The position numbers and the translations under genes are program-made. Below are positions 11,209 to 23,264 of a stretch of 64,000 nt of DNA, one piece after another. The DNA comes from Ampelocalamus luodianensis (taxonomy: Eukaryota; Streptophyta; Magnoliopsida; Poales; Poaceae). The stretch is taken from contig CM070617.1 of NCBI GenBank assembly GCA_036346255.1, positions 22,743,080 through 22,807,079 of the forward strand, read 5' to 3'. The notes under the pieces are model-generated. The model saw only the letters and a list, made by a program, of their open reading frames with translations. It had not been told where the DNA came from and did not search any database. Within the stretch, counting starts at the first letter, position 1. Every line of letters starts with the position of its first letter.

Positions 11209-14200
11209 TTAGTAATGAGTTTGTGAAGGTTCTCCCCCTGAATTCTGCACTTCTCTAAGTCTCATCATTCCAATTCCACGTATACACCTTTCAAAGCTAG
11301 ATGCTGGAAGTGACTTAGTGAATAAATCTGCAAGATTTTCACATGACTTAGTATGCAGTACTTTAATTTCGTCCATCTTTTGCATTTCATGAGCATAGAA
11401 GAACTTGAGGTTGATATGCTTTGTGAGAGGACTCTTCATATAACCCATCTGTACTTGTGCAACACAAGCTGCATTATCTTCATAGATAATAGTGGGAGTT
11501 TGTGCGGTATTCAATCCACATGACTGCTGGATGTGGTGAATCATCCGTCGAAGCCAAGAGCATTCACGTGCGGCCTCGTACAGTGCTATAATTTCTGAGT
11601 GGTTCGTCGAAGTTGATACCATGCTTTGTTTAGACGATTTCTATGAAATTGCAGTTCCATCACACATAAAAACATAGCCTGTTTACGACTTAGTTGTATG
11701 CGGGTCTGATAGGTACCCGGCATCTGCATAGCCAGTCATTGTTAGGTCTTGATTCTTTCTGTAGAACAGACCAAGGTCTTTACTTCCTTGGAGGTATCGG
11801 AAGACGCCCTTTATTCCTCGCCAATGCCTTTTGGTAGGTTACGCACTATACCTTGCTAAAGGTTCATCGCAAAGCAATGTCCAGTCTAGTGCAGTTTGCT
11901 AAATACATGAGTGCTCCAACTGCGCTCAAGTATGGGAATTCTGGTACCAGGACTTCCTCCCCCTCTTCTCTAGGTCTGAACGGGTCCTTGTCTTGCTGCA
12001 AGGATCTCCCGATCATTGACACTTTCGAAGGATATGTCTTTTCAAAGCCGAACCTTTCCAACACCTTCTGAGTGTAGGTTGACTGATGTACTAAAATCCC
12101 TTCAGGGGTATGCTCAAGCTGCAAGCCTAAGCAATATTTGGTTTTACCCAAATCTTTCATTTCGAACTCTGACTCCAGGTAAGAGCTTGCTTTTCCAATA
12201 TCTTCCAAGGTTCCGATGATATTCAGATCATCTACATATACTGAAATTATACAGAATCCATCCTGAGATCGCCGTATAAAAACACAGGGACAATCCTCAC
12301 TGTTCGTGTAGCCTTTCTTGCAGAGAAAGTCGCTTAAGCGATTATACCACATCCTGCCTAATTGCTTCAGTCCATACAGTGACTTTCTGAGTTGCATACT
12401 GTATAGATTTCTATTTGCTCTGTCTTGGTTCGGTACAGGGATACCTTCATATAAATTTTCGAATCCAAGTTCCCATAAAGGTATGCAGTTACCACATCCA
12501 TCAATTTCATTTCCAAATTCAGATTTACTGCCATTGAGATTAAGTATCTAAAGGTAGTTCCGCCCATGACCGGGGAATAGGTTTCTTCATAATTGACTCC
12601 TGGTCTTTGAGTGAAACCTTGTGCAACAAGTCTTGCTTTATACCTTACAACTTCATTGTTTTCATTTCTCTTTCGAACAAATACCCATTTATGCCCTACA
12701 GGGTGCACATGGGGAGGTGTACGGCTTATAGGCCCAAACACCTCTCTTTTGTTCAGAGATATTAACTCTGCTTCTATTGCCTTCTTCCAATCTTTCCAAT
12801 CTGATCTTTTCTTGCATTCAGCGAACGATGCAGGCTCTGGATCAAGATCAATGATTGTGGCAATTTTCTTTGCAAAATAAATATCGACATTAGCTGTTGC
12901 TCTATTCATAGATTCTCCTGTGGTCACATAATTTATAGCTATTTCTTCATGGAGCGGTTCTGCTAATGCTTCTACTTGCTCACTACTGCTTTCAATTGCG
13001 GGGGCAAGTCCCTTTAGTTTTTCAGCTCCGATGTGTGCGCACACATCCATGCTGATGTCTCCCTCCGTGGGAATATTCAAATCCGGTATGCCTCTTCTTT
13101 GGAGGTTCCATACGATGCCAGTCTCGACCGCCCCTTCCGATTCTGGGAACTTGGTGATCGGCTGTGACAAGTCCTTCTTATCCTTTTTCGCCAGGCGTCC
13201 CCGGTTACCTGGAATTCGAGGGGCCGGAGTTCTCGTCCTTTTATTCTGAGTCCTCTAGACGGGATTAGGGATACCTTCTATTTTCTTTGGTATTTCAATC
13301 CTCTCCGATGCATTGGGTGCAGGCACATGCGACTTGGTCACGCTCTTCAAATCACTAAAGTGGTCAGCCAGTTGATTCGCTAATGCTTGCAAATCGATTA
13401 TCTTCTGGACTTCTCTATCTGCTTCACTAGTGCGTGGGTCATGTGCATTAATTCCCGTGGCTTGCCACGTTATTTCCCGACATTTTTCATCAAGAGGTTG
13501 ATTTCCTCCCCCTAATGACGGGAAACTATCCTCATCAAAGATGCTATCAGTGAAACGGGCTGTATGCAAATCTCCAGTCATCGGGTCCAGATACTTGATT
13601 ATTGATGCAGTCTCATAACTAACATATATCCCAGACTTTCAGAGAGGGCCCATTGCAGTTCGCTGCAGTGGTGGTATAGGTACATAAACCTTGCAACCAA
13701 ACCTTCGGAGATGAGAGATTTTCGGTGTTGACCCTTGCGCTAGTTGCATAGGTGAATGGATGTTGTATGCCGACGGTCTAAAATTGATGAGAGTTGTTGC
13801 ATACAGGACTGCGTGTCCCCAACATGTAGTTGGTAAATTACAATTCTGTAAAAGCGGTCGGGCAATGAATTTAATTCTTTTAATCAATGCCTCTGCTAGT
13901 CCATTCTGAGTGTGGACATGTGGTACCGAGTGCTCAACGGTAATTCCCATTGCCATACAATAATCATCAAATGCCTTTAAAGTAAATTATCCGGCGTTGT
14001 CCATTTTGATGGACTTCACATGATGATCAGGGAAATTATTCTTTATTTTAATTATTTGCGAAATCAACTTTGCAAAAGCATAGTTTCTCGTAGACAATAA
14101 GCATACATGCGACCATTTCGAGGAAGCATCGATGAGCACCATAAAGTACCTAAATGGCCCTGACAGGGGCTGAATAGGACCGCAAATATCTCCCTGGATT

Positions 14201-14850
14201 TGGTCCAGGAATGCAGGGATTTCATCCTTCACTTTCAGAGGAGAAGGTCTAGTAATTAATTTCCCGGTGGCACATGCAGGACACACAAAATCTTCTAGAT
14301 TTGGGAAATTCTTTACATTGATACTATGTTCCTGAGAATTGTTAATTATATTTCTCATCATCCTAAGACCGGGGTGGCCTAATCTATCATGCCAGAGACA
14401 GAAAAGTTCAAAGCTCCTAAAAGATATTTTCAGGACAGTATAGGCTGCAGGTGCCTTAATATGAGTGTAGTATAGCCCAGATTCATATGAAGGAAGTCGT
14501 TCTAATACCCTTTTTCTATTTTCCTCACGCTTTGTAATGAGCAGGTATTCCTTACCATACTCTTCTTCAGTCTCTACATGGAGACCGTTAGCGCGAATAT
14601 CTTTAAAACTTAAGAGAGTCCTAGTCGATTCTGGGTACAACAAGACTTCTTCAATGACCAATGTCGTGCCCATGGGGAGTATAATTGTAGCTCTTCCTGA
14701 GCCTATTATACAAGTATCGCTGCCAGCGATTGTCGTCAGACTGCCAGCATTCTTGCTGATCGACTGGAAAAATTTCGTCTATCTCAATATGGTATTTGTT
14801 GTGCCACTATCTGCTAAGCACACTTCCTCCATAGGGCGCCACACGTGTTC
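11209..14850 (-). pseudogene. copia pol (protease-integrase-RT-RNase H), broken
   Basis: Read on the minus strand, the domains are: protease LADSGTT near 14805-14825; integrase zinc-binding region (HDRLGHPG, CPACATGK) and catalytic core within 13987-14673 continuing to 13639; reverse transcriptase within 12367-13170 and 11864-12397 with YVDD at 12227-12238; RNase H (STNHSEIIALYEA) in 11209-11622. Lesions seen: a TAG shortly after the protease motif, TAA at 13987-13989 (after MDNAG), TGA near 13639, TAG near 13255, a frameshift near 12450, and another between 11864 and 11622. Several stops look like single transitions. No functional Pol is possible from this copy. Confidence 0.9.
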
Positions 14851-15076
14851 TGATATATAAAGTATTTATTAATATAGAGTAGAAAGCAATCCACACACAA
14901 AAATACTTCAAACATAACAAACTTGCTATTTATTAATACGGGAAAAGTCTTGCTGGACACATCACAAGAATTTATTGCAAATGCTCTTCTAGAGCTTACA
15001 ACCTTTATTTAAAATTCAAAAGTTCTATGATAAACATAAACTGCAAATGACTGTAAAACTAAGTGTCATGCATGCA
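14851..15076 (-). other. AT-rich spacer between copia gag and pol
   Basis: About 225 nt closed in all minus-strand frames separate the gag stop from the protease-coding start. On the element strand it ends TTTATATATCAG immediately before coding sequence resumes, resembling a 3' splice site. It could be an intron used to make Gag and Pol from different RNAs, but I see no convincing donor close by. Confidence 0.4.
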
Positions 15077-16150
15077 CTAGATCGAATCAGCGAAGTATGA
15101 AGACACTTCTGCCTGAATCTGGTCTATTTCTATCTTCTCCTCTTCGGCAACTACAGCTGCAGCCACTGTAATGTCCAAAGAAGGAGTGATGGGAGCTGCT
15201 GCAAGGCTATCCACATCCATGGGTGTAGCCAATGATTGTGGGTCTTCTAGGCCTGCAATGGCGAGGTGCGCTTCATGTTGTCCTTTGCCCTTCTTCTTTG
15301 CCTTGAAAGCATCAATCACGTGCTGTGGTTCTCGGCAGACACGTGACCAATGTCCCCAAGTGCCGCATTTGTAGCAGCTTTGGTCCTGCTGACCATAGGG
15401 TTTCTCATCGCACTTCTTTTGTTCGCCTTTCTTGACTTGAGCATTTTGCTTAGTCTTGTGGCTCATGACCTTACCCTTCTTGCCTCTTTGCTTCGAATGA
15501 GGCTTTCTCACCTTGTAGCTGTTAGCGTTAACTTCGTGGCCAACTTTGCTACTAGGTGGCTGCGGGATGTAGTTCTTTCTGAGAACCTCATCTTGAGCTT
15601 CCGCAACTTGCATAATATCAATCAGTTCGGCGTATTCCTTGTAGCCGTCCTGACGGTAGTTGCGTGCGGATTGCACCGCATTTGGGTGAAAGGTAGAGAG
15701 AGTTTTCTCAATCTTTTCTGCATCTATTATTATTTTACCACATAGCTGAAGATTGGTACAAATTCTGTGCAAAGCACAGTTGTACTCCCCCACGGTCTTG
15801 TAGTCAGCAAAACGTAGTCGAGTCCATTCCTGCTCTGCCCGGGGCAGGATGGTGTACGTCAGTTTCTCGAACCGCTTCTTCAGGGTGGTCCATAAAGCCA
15901 ATGCACTCTTCTCCGCCATATACTCATTCTTGAGAGTTACGCAAAGGTGGTGTCTGAGAAAATGAAGTGCCTGATCATTCTCCTCAGCAGTTGGAACGGC
16001 GTCCTGCGAGGCGCCGAGCCCAATGGCAGCACGGAGCTTCTTGGCTCCAAGTACGATCTCGACATCTGATGCCCAAGTCAAATAGTTCTGGCCGTGCTGG
16101 GCCAGCTCCTCGAACTCCCGGTTCGTAATTCCAGACATCTGCATATTCAT
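15077..16150 (-). CDS. gag: copia Gag (capsid-nucleocapsid), intact 357 aa
   Basis: An uninterrupted 357-residue frame. The ATG at 16150 is chosen because it opens the frame about 1.7 kb inside the 5' LTR. The N-terminal half (about residues 1-190) has the copia gag (UBN2-type) look with YLTWASDVEIVL, LWTTLKKRFE and a helical pattern. A basic linker (about 205-250) precedes a CCHC zinc knuckle CYKCGTWGHWSRVC (about residues 258-271), which binds RNA in this family. The C-terminal tail is acidic. In copia elements Gag builds the cytoplasmic virus-like particle. The frame ends in its own stop instead of running into pol. It is open although pol is badly broken, so it could still make protein or be trans-complemented. 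Confidence 0.9.
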   Translation of the reverse strand: MNMQMSGITNREFEELAQHGQNYLTWASDVEIVLGAKKLRAAIGLGASQDAVPTAEENDQALHFLRHHLCVTLKNEYMAEKSALALWTTLKKRFEKLTYTILPRAEQEWTRLRFADYKTVGEYNCALHRICTNLQLCGKIIIDAEKIEKTLSTFHPNAVQSARNYRQDGYKEYAELIDIMQVAEAQDEVLRKNYIPQPPSSKVGHEVNANSYKVRKPHSKQRGKKGKVMSHKTKQNAQVKKGEQKKCDEKPYGQQDQSCYKCGTWGHWSRVCREPQHVIDAFKAKKKGKGQHEAHLAIAGLEDPQSLATPMDVDSLAAAPITPSLDITVAAAVVAEEEKIEIDQIQAEVSSYFADSI

Positions 16151-17871
16151 GCAAGAGGTGCATAAGATTACTGCTGGTAATGTGCATAAAAGGTTGCAAA
16201 AATTTTCATAATGTTCCCGTATTTTTCTACGTATTTTTCAAGATTTACTGTTATTTTCAATGATTAAAAGCATATAAACAATCACAAATAATCAAAAATA
16301 GTAAATACAGTAAAGAAATTGCATAGAAATAACAATAACAAGAATAAACATGCTTCAAATGCGAAAACTGATTCAAAATTCGGATTCCCGAGGTCCTTTT
16401 CCTCTGGAAAATGACTTTTCGGCGAAAACTGCAAGTTCCCAGGGGTTAAAACGCGAGATTTCAGTTCAAAGAAAAATTTCGCGTAATTTTCAGTAATTTC
16501 AAGGGTTTTTCGCAAACTTCCTTATTTGCGGAGAGATTCTCGTAATTTTCGGAAGTGCGAGGGTCCTTTTTGCAAAATTTTCCCACCGGCTGCCCCCCTT
16601 TTTTTCTTTTTTTTTTTCTCACCGCGTGGGCCGGCTACAAGCCGGCCTTTGATGGCCCAATACCCCCCTCGGCCCACGTAAGGGGCCTTATCCGCCGGCT
16701 CGGCACGGGTAGGGTTTCTACCCCAACTCAAGCGCGCGGCGCCGGGTGGCCGTGGCGGGCGGGAGGCCGGCGCGCCGGGCGGCGGGCGGGTGCGCGGCGA
16801 GGCGCGCGCCGCGGCGGGCATCGCTTCAAGCCCGGTTCGGTGGCGGCGGCGCTTCAAGGCCCGCTCGGCGGTGGCGGCTTTCAGGCCGGCTCCATGCGGC
16901 TGCGCCGTGCAACAGCGGCGGCGCGCGGCGGGCAGCTGCGGCCGCGGCGCGGCGCGGCGGCGCAGTGGCGCCGTGGCGGCGGCGCCGAAGCGGCGGAGGC
17001 GCCGGGCGAGGAGCGGTGGTGCGGCGCCTGGTCGGGAGTGGCGAAGCGGCGCGGCCGGTGTGGGCCGAGCGCAGCGACTCCTCGTTTCTATTGCTCCCCC
17101 CTTTTTTCGAGTGATGCTTGGTCGGCAGCCATCACCGGCACGGCCATAAAACGGCGCGGGAGGCCGAGCAGGCGCCAAGTGCTGTGGAGCTCGTGTGCGG
17201 CGTGGCGTGGCCGAGCATGGCATGACGGGCTAAGCGGCGCGCGCGCGGCTGCGGGCGGCGCCGCGGTCCAGCGCGTCGGCAAGACGGGGCACGGAGGCCG
17301 CTGCAGCGGCTGCGCGTGGGCGGTGTGGCCAATGCGGGACGGCGGCGGTACTCGGCAGAGCCCGGCGGCGCGAGCGTCCCATGGGCACCATCGGTGGCGG
17401 CCCCATGGTGGTGTTCCGTGTGGCGACGCCCCGGCGGTGGCGCTCCGCCATGCGGTCTTGGCGGTGGACATGCGGGAGGCGGCGCGGTGCCTGCGGGAGG
17501 ATGCGGCGGCAGCCTGCGGGGAGAGGCGAATGCGGTCGGCGCAGATGGCGTTCGGCCGTGCTGTGAAGGCTCCAAGCCGTCAAAAAATTTTTTAATTATT
17601 GTTCATGTAATGTAGATGCAATGTAATACTGTACATGCAATTTCTGTTCGTGCGATGATTTACGGTGCAATCAACATCGTCTCTTTCAAGCAATCCAACC
17701 GATCGGCTTGGCCGGCGACTTCAAGTCGGCTCGCGGTAGATTAGAGAGGATTTGCACCGTAGAGAACAATCTAGAAAGCAACAATTGAATAATTGAAAGC
17801 AATCTAGAAAAACGATTCAATCTACGAGTGTCATTCATCGACGGTTATCTTTTCGATGCGAGAAGAGTCGA
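16151..17871 (-). other. Long copia 5' leader with a roughly 1-kb GC-rich block
   Basis: Lies between the PBS and gag on the element strand. Positions about 16610-17580 are extremely GC-rich (CGG/GCG-dominated) and flanked by AT-rich leader on both sides. Many long frames are open on both strands, as GC composition alone would give. It could be captured host sequence or an RNA-structured leader; no domain is recognisable. Confidence 0.6.
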
Positions 17872-17885
17872 TCGTGCTGATAACG
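17872..17885 (-). promoter_or_regulatory. copia primer-binding site, tRNA-Ile anticodon-half type
   Basis: Directly abutting the 5' LTR, the plus strand reads TCGTGCTGATAACG. From memory of the family, this equals the anticodon arm of plant tRNA-Ile(AAU) except at one base, the wobble position 34 (plus-strand 17879). Priming by an internal tRNA fragment, rather than the 3' CCA end, is known for some copia elements. Confidence 0.6.
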
Positions 17886-18149
17886 TGTTGAGGAACCGTC
17901 GCTGACAAGTCCAGTCCGAGCGATTACATCGTAGACAAATAATGAATCGTAAGACCGATGCAAGAATCACAAGAACGAATAACAGGAGATGAACACAGAT
18001 ATGAGAGGGGATTGCAGGCTTCTCTTTATTGCTCTTTCAATAATGAACTTGTACAATGGCTAGGGGGGTCCCCCCTCCTATATATAGTCTACGGGTGGAT
18101 GAGGTGCCCACCTGGACCCGGACTCCTGGCCGGACCCGGTTTCTTAACA
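17886..18149 (-). repeat. 5' LTR of the copia element
   Basis: Same ends as the left LTR (TGTTGAGG / TTCTTAACA). It is followed by the GCACG target duplicate at 18150-18154. On the element strand it contains the TATA-like CTATATATAGG (near 18083) and is the promoter end. Confidence 0.95.
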
Positions 18150-18154
18150 GCACG

Positions 18155-20284
18155 CACGCACGCACCCGCTTCACGGTTCATCCTTATCTCGATATCCTGT
18201 CCGAGATTCCGCCACCGATATCGATCTGTCCGAGCCGAAGCTGCGTAAGTATTATCTGAATATTAAAGTAATTAGCATAAATATAGTAATAAAAAATACT
18301 AAAAATACATAAAATATAGACTCAAAATGATCAAATGAATGCGACTTGCCTCTTTGCTTAAAATTTTCTATTAACTCGTCTTGTCTAGCGTATTCCGGAG
18401 CTTAGTCGTTGAAGTCGGGACCTAACGCGAAATAAAATAATCCAAAATAAAAATCCGGGCTCAACAAGGAATGAGCTGATAACGACCTGAAATAAATAAA
18501 TTCGAAAAAAAGATATAAAGAAAGGTGGTGTGACGAATAGAATTTATTGGGTGGCTGGTCTGGTTAAACGAAGTTAAAAATTGAATTCACGAGCTAGAAA
18601 CGGTCGAAATGGATATATGTCTAATGGGTTTTGGGTAAATAGTAACAAGTTAAATGAATAGTATTAGGGTCAACACTATTCACTATGGATCGGGTTGGAT
18701 AAACAGTGTCAGATTTTGGGTTGTGGGCTAGCGGGTTTTGGAGAATAGTAATGGACTAATGAATAGAGTTGGTGTGGTTTTTGAACTGGGCTTGGAACAA
18801 TGCAAGAGCACAGTGTTGGGCTAAGCCCAATATTCATTGGGTCATTTGACCTCTTGGGCCAAGCCTAAGGCCCAGCTTTGGGTAGCTTGAGCTGCGCTCG
18901 GCTTCGAGCCAGAGCTCACTCGAGCCAGCGTCGACGGCGAATGTGGCAACTTCGGGTGGTGTGGAGAGCATCACCGTAATGTGCACAACCGATTTTTGGG
19001 TTTTGGGGTGGCGACGATGACGCAAGGCCAGAGTAGAGGAAGAAGGTGGCGATGATTCAGTGGTGCTCCGACCAAATTGGTCGGGGCTTGAGCACCGGTG
19101 AGTGAATGGGGTTGTGGGGGAGGTTGCGGTGGGGTGTGGGATGCTCCGAGGCGACCTAGCCACGTGAACCGTGGACGGTGCGACGGTGGAGGACAGTGGC
19201 GGCGAGGATAGGGGCGGAGGGGTTGGGTGAAAGTTCTAGTTTGGAGACGTGGTGGCTATGATGGGGTTGGGAGGTGAAGGGTGAGTTGGTGGTGGTAGGA
19301 TTTCCTTTGGGCTTGTCGAGGAAGAAAGGTTGGGCGGCGGAAATTCTCGCGATTCGTCGGCGTTGGTGAAGAAAGGTGGTGGGTGTGGGGTTCTAGAGCT
19401 GCTAGTGACGAAGTAGGCACGAGTTGGTGGGCTTTCATAGCTCGAGGAGGCGATGGCGCCAGTGCGCAGCTCGGACGGACATGGCGCGTGGCGACGAAGT
19501 GTGCAACTGAGTGGGATTGGCGTCGTACGGAGTTAAGACGGTGTATGGCGGCGGCGCAGTGACGAGGTCGCTTTAGTGGCGTGAGGGCATGCGGAGGCGA
19601 AGCTGGACGTGGCACGCGCGACACGTCGGGTAGGTGGCTAGGGGGTCTTAGGGCACGACACTGGCGTTCGCGCGCGACGAGTAGAGCTTGCATGCGCATT
19701 GATGGCGAGGCGGAGACTGTCGGCGAGGTGGCACGGGAGGTGGCGGTCACTAGCGCGCATCTTGATGTGAAGTGGGGGCGGCGAGTGACGATGTGACGTG
19801 AGGGCAGAGCAAACAAGGGTGGAGGCAGTTTTTGGAGAGGGCCTTTTTAGCAAAGGAAAATAGATTGGCCAAAAGAGGAAAGCATGTGAGGTTTGGGAGT
19901 TTTCGAATTGGGCAAGAATTCAAGCTTAAGCCAACAACTTAATATATTAAAAAAAATTAGAATTTTTGGGCTGTTTCAACGACGAGACCCGAACAATGCG
20001 CTAAGTACATATGTAGTGGCCCAATAATTCGACCCTCCATGCATCTTTCTAGCTAAGAAGTGTAGCAGTGGCAAGGAGGTCCACGCCGATGTGTCAGTGC
20101 TGCGGCGATGTCGGGCTACTACCGCCTGCCTCCACCGGCTTTCTATCTTGTTCGTGGAGGGTGATGGCACGGTGATGAGAAGGAAAGCGAAACGCAGATG
20201 CCAATGCTGCCAACGATCGAAACCCATCTTTGTCCATGGCTGTACAGGAAAAGGAAGAGATTTGTATTCTGGAAAAGGATTTTT
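18155..20284. other. Unresolved repeat-like intergenic DNA
   Basis: AT-rich to about 18830, then GC-richer DNA (18840-19830) with overlapping minus-strand frames rich in Ser, Pro, His and Arg that look compositional. No domains, LTR pair or inverted ends were found. Confidence 0.3.
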
Positions 20285-20750
20285 AAAAATAATATATTTT
20301 TAAATAGAAGTACAAAAATAAATATGTGTTTAATAAAATTACAAAAATGAGCTTTTGTTGTCGTTTGAAATAGCCACATGCTCCTGTCGCCAAACCAATC
20401 GGCGATAGAAGTTGGATTTTTTGGGTAGAAATAATTGAAATAAATTTATAATTATATTTTGAGAGAATGCATATTCAAATTTTATAAGATTTTACTATTT
20501 TTTCTGGTAATTCCTTGTAGTGTGTATATGTTAGTTGCATCTGAGTTGTTGTTACCGGGTACAGTGTTTGCACAACCAATTATTTAAAAAAAAAGAGAGA
20601 CCAAAATATTAAGTAGAGAACAACTAGAGTTAAATTTAAAAGACGAGATTTGAACTGCGACAATAATACTTCATAATCTAGGTGCGAATTACATGGTGTG
20701 GATACATTTGCGCTTTTTGGAATCGAAAAAACAGGTGGATCAGAAAGAAG

Positions 20751-21606
20751 TCAGTCTTGACAGCTCAACGGCGTCTTCTCCTTGTCTGCTGCACAGCTAC
20801 GGCCGTGTCTAGTCCCGAAGGCAGTCCTGTACTGGGCTTCCATGAGCTCCTCGAGAGTAACCACCCGCTTTGGAGGAGCATCAGGGGCTCGGCTAGCACC
20901 AATTGAACCATGGGTTCCTTCCCCTTGTCCACCGCGCGCCATATCCGGTCGTCCACAACATGTTGTTCGGGTCTTCCACCACCACCCTGATTTGTTAGGC
21001 TCCATCAGTGCCTTGTCTTCTTCCCTCTCGGGTACGTAAGGTTTCCAGCGGTAGAAAACCTCGGGTGGCAGCATGTAGTTCAACATGTACTTCTGCTTGA
21101 TGAATGTCCTATCGTACTTGTTTGGGCTGTCGATCCATTGGAAGAAAATGCAACACTCTTTTGGCTGTGATTATGCACGGATGAAGTTAGCGATATGTGA
21201 GATGCAACGTATAATAGAAAAAATCGATGTATGTGTTAGATTCTTTTACACGGATCTCTCTGCACGTGTAGTTGTCCGGACGACGATCGTCGGGTGTGTG
21301 GACTATGGATTGAATGATATGCGCCGGGTTAACGCAATCGTATTGTGTGCGTGAAAACTCCAGTGGCACAGGTGCACCCTTCATTGAACGATTCGGGTAG
21401 GTTCTTGCATTCTTAGAAAGCCACTTCTGCTTCCGCATCATCTCCCCGTAGCCTAACACCCCCAACCCCGACGCAGTGAAGTCCTCTAGCACTCTTCTCT
21501 CTTCTTTTTCTCTGTTGTGCGAAACTAGTTGGAGTAGAGTGTTTGCTGTGGATGTGGAGTGTATCCTGCTTTTATAAGCATCTACGGTGTAGTGCTGAGG
21601 GGGCAA
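20751..21606 (-). pseudogene. Decayed gene fragment resembling plant GRF-type zinc-finger proteins
   Basis: Two minus-strand open pieces, 21187-21606 and 20751-about 21180, look like parts of one gene, with an intron or damage between them. The second carries CIFFQWIDSPNKYD and then YRWKPYVPEREED. This resembles the Cys-x-Phe-Phe-x-Trp signature and following segment of GRF-type zinc-finger proteins common in grasses. The first piece (with RTYPNRSMKGAPVPLEF and YTCREIRVKE) is not recognised. An in-frame stop precedes the CIFFQWID segment. It sits inside the inverted-repeat element, so it is probably carried or captured coding DNA. The family call is tentative. Confidence 0.35.
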
Positions 21607-21636
21607 ATAATGGCTAATGGTAGGGTGCGGCCACTT

Positions 21637-22385
21637 CGGTGTGAAAAGGTGGACTGCTATGGTGCGATCACTTCAGTCTAAAAATGTGGGATGACTAGCG
21701 AGTGGTGTATAATCACTGAGGAAAGCTGGTCCAGGTTGTTGTTTTGGTCTGAAAAGGCGGCATGACAGGGTATTGTCAATTCAGTCTAAAAAGGTTGTAT
21801 GGTAGTGTGTGGTCACTTCAGACTAAAAAGGTGGGATGACTGGAGAGTGATGTCTAATCACTGAGGAAAGTTGGTCAGGTTTGTCGTTTTGGCTTGAAAA
21901 GGTGGCATGGTAGGGTGTTGTCAATTCGGCCTGAAAAGGTGGGATGACCGCTATGTAATGTGTACTCACTGAGAAAAGTTGGTTCGTGTTGTCATTTCGG
22001 TATGAAAAATTGGTATGATAGGGTGTTGTTTAATTCGGTGTGAAAAGGTGGCTTGACATGGTATGATCAATTCGATCTGAAAAGGTGGCTTGACAATGTA
22101 TGGTCAATTTATTCTGAAAAAGGTGGCTTGATAGGGTGTGATCATTTCGGTCTGAAAAGGGTGCATGACACTGTGTGGCTAATTCGGTCTGAAAAGGTGG
22201 CTTAATAGGGTGTGATCATTTCGGTCTGAAAAGGTTGCATAACACTGTGTGGTCGATTCGGTCTGAAAAAGTTGCATGGCACTGTGTAGTCAATTCGGTC
22301 TGAAACAGTGGCTTGGCAGGGTGTGATCATTTCAGTTCAAAAAGTTGGCATGACAGTGTGCGGTCACTTCGGTCTGAAAAATGTG
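21637..22385. repeat. 37-bp minisatellite (about 20 degenerate units)
   Basis: Units of the form CGGTCTGAAAAGGTGGCTTG plus a TAGGGTGTGATCATTT tail repeat with a 37-bp period. The period is clear in 22150-22320, with longer compound units around 21680-21990. Two variants, ending TGTGATCATTT and TGTGGTCAATT, tend to alternate. Confidence 0.85.
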
Positions 22386-23264
22386 CTAAAGGCTAGAACG
22401 AAGGTACGGTGCAATGTTCAGCTATTTTGATGTGAAATGAATCTGGCTTGATAGCTTAATTTCATTAATGTATTGTAATGTAATGGTATTGTAATTTGAA
22501 TTGAACGTGACTTCATAACTTAGTTTCATACAAACCCAGACATCAAAAGTTAAATACCTCGTGTTATTCATAAGTAATCATACAACATCTTAGGTACATG
22601 AATCCTCTTCTACAGACAACGAAAACTACTTCATACATATTGCATAGTACCAGAAGGATACATACACATAACCTTCTCAAGCCACTTCAGGTAGTCAAGA
22701 ATCCTATCCAGGTGCTTGTTTGCAGCTGGTATGTTCACCATTGAACCAGATGAAGCCACAAGTGGACATTCAACTGCTCTTTCCACCACGATACAAATAG
22801 AGTCCGCTCACTGAAAGTACAAGCATCCAGTGCCCTAAAATCCACACCAAATAGTTACAAAGAAATGACAAAACAAACAAAATATCCAAATACCAACATT
22901 CGCAAAAAAAAAAAAAAAAAAAAGCACACTCACCGAGAAATACGAACACATGTAGAACACCCACCCCTTTTCTCTTTGGTGTTGGAGCACAAGACATTTG
23001 CTTGGACCCCATGGTTTGGACAGTTGACGCTCGTTGCATTCACCAGCACCACAGCTCTTCGGCTCATCGAACTCAACGACTAAGATACGGGTGTTGAGGA
23101 AAGAAGTGAGACAAGTGCAAGTAGATGAAAAGAAAAGGACATGAATTTTTGCCACTTTTATAGCCCAGCCTCGTTGCCATTCGTAATGACGATTGACGTT
23201 TATTTCGAAGCCAATCGCCATTTCAAATGGCGACAGAGGCATTAACTCCTGTTTGTTGGGCGAC
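22386..23264. other. Right part of the inverted-ended element, no supported gene
   Basis: AT-rich sequence with an A19 run at 22905-22923. A minus-strand frame (22835-23302) has no recognised domain. Repeated GGCGACAGAGGC-like phrases occur near 23230-23300. Confidence 0.3.

Larger units (their letters stand above)
10705..18149 (-). mobile_element. Complete Ty1-copia LTR retrotransposon, 7.4 kb, pol decayed
   Basis: Two LTRs of 262 and 264 bp (TGTTGAGG...TTCTTAACA) enclose gag and pol read on the minus strand, with a PBS beside the right (5') LTR and a PPT beside the left (3') LTR. The 5-bp repeat GCACG flanks the element at 10700-10704 and 18150-18154. The pol order protease, integrase, reverse transcriptase, RNase H identifies copia. 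LTRs differ at roughly 12-13 of about 262 positions by hand count (near 95% identity), so the insertion is not very recent. Pol carries several stops and frameshifts, so this copy cannot move by itself; gag is open. Confidence 0.95.

Noticed and set aside
16555..17595. Long plus-strand open frame (346 codons)
   Set aside because: Lies antisense in the GC-rich copia leader; several frames on both strands are open there and the protein is only Arg/Gly/Ala-rich, so it is compositional.
21637..22385. Possible CRISPR-like array
   Set aside because: Direct 37-bp minisatellite without unique spacers, in a plant nuclear context.
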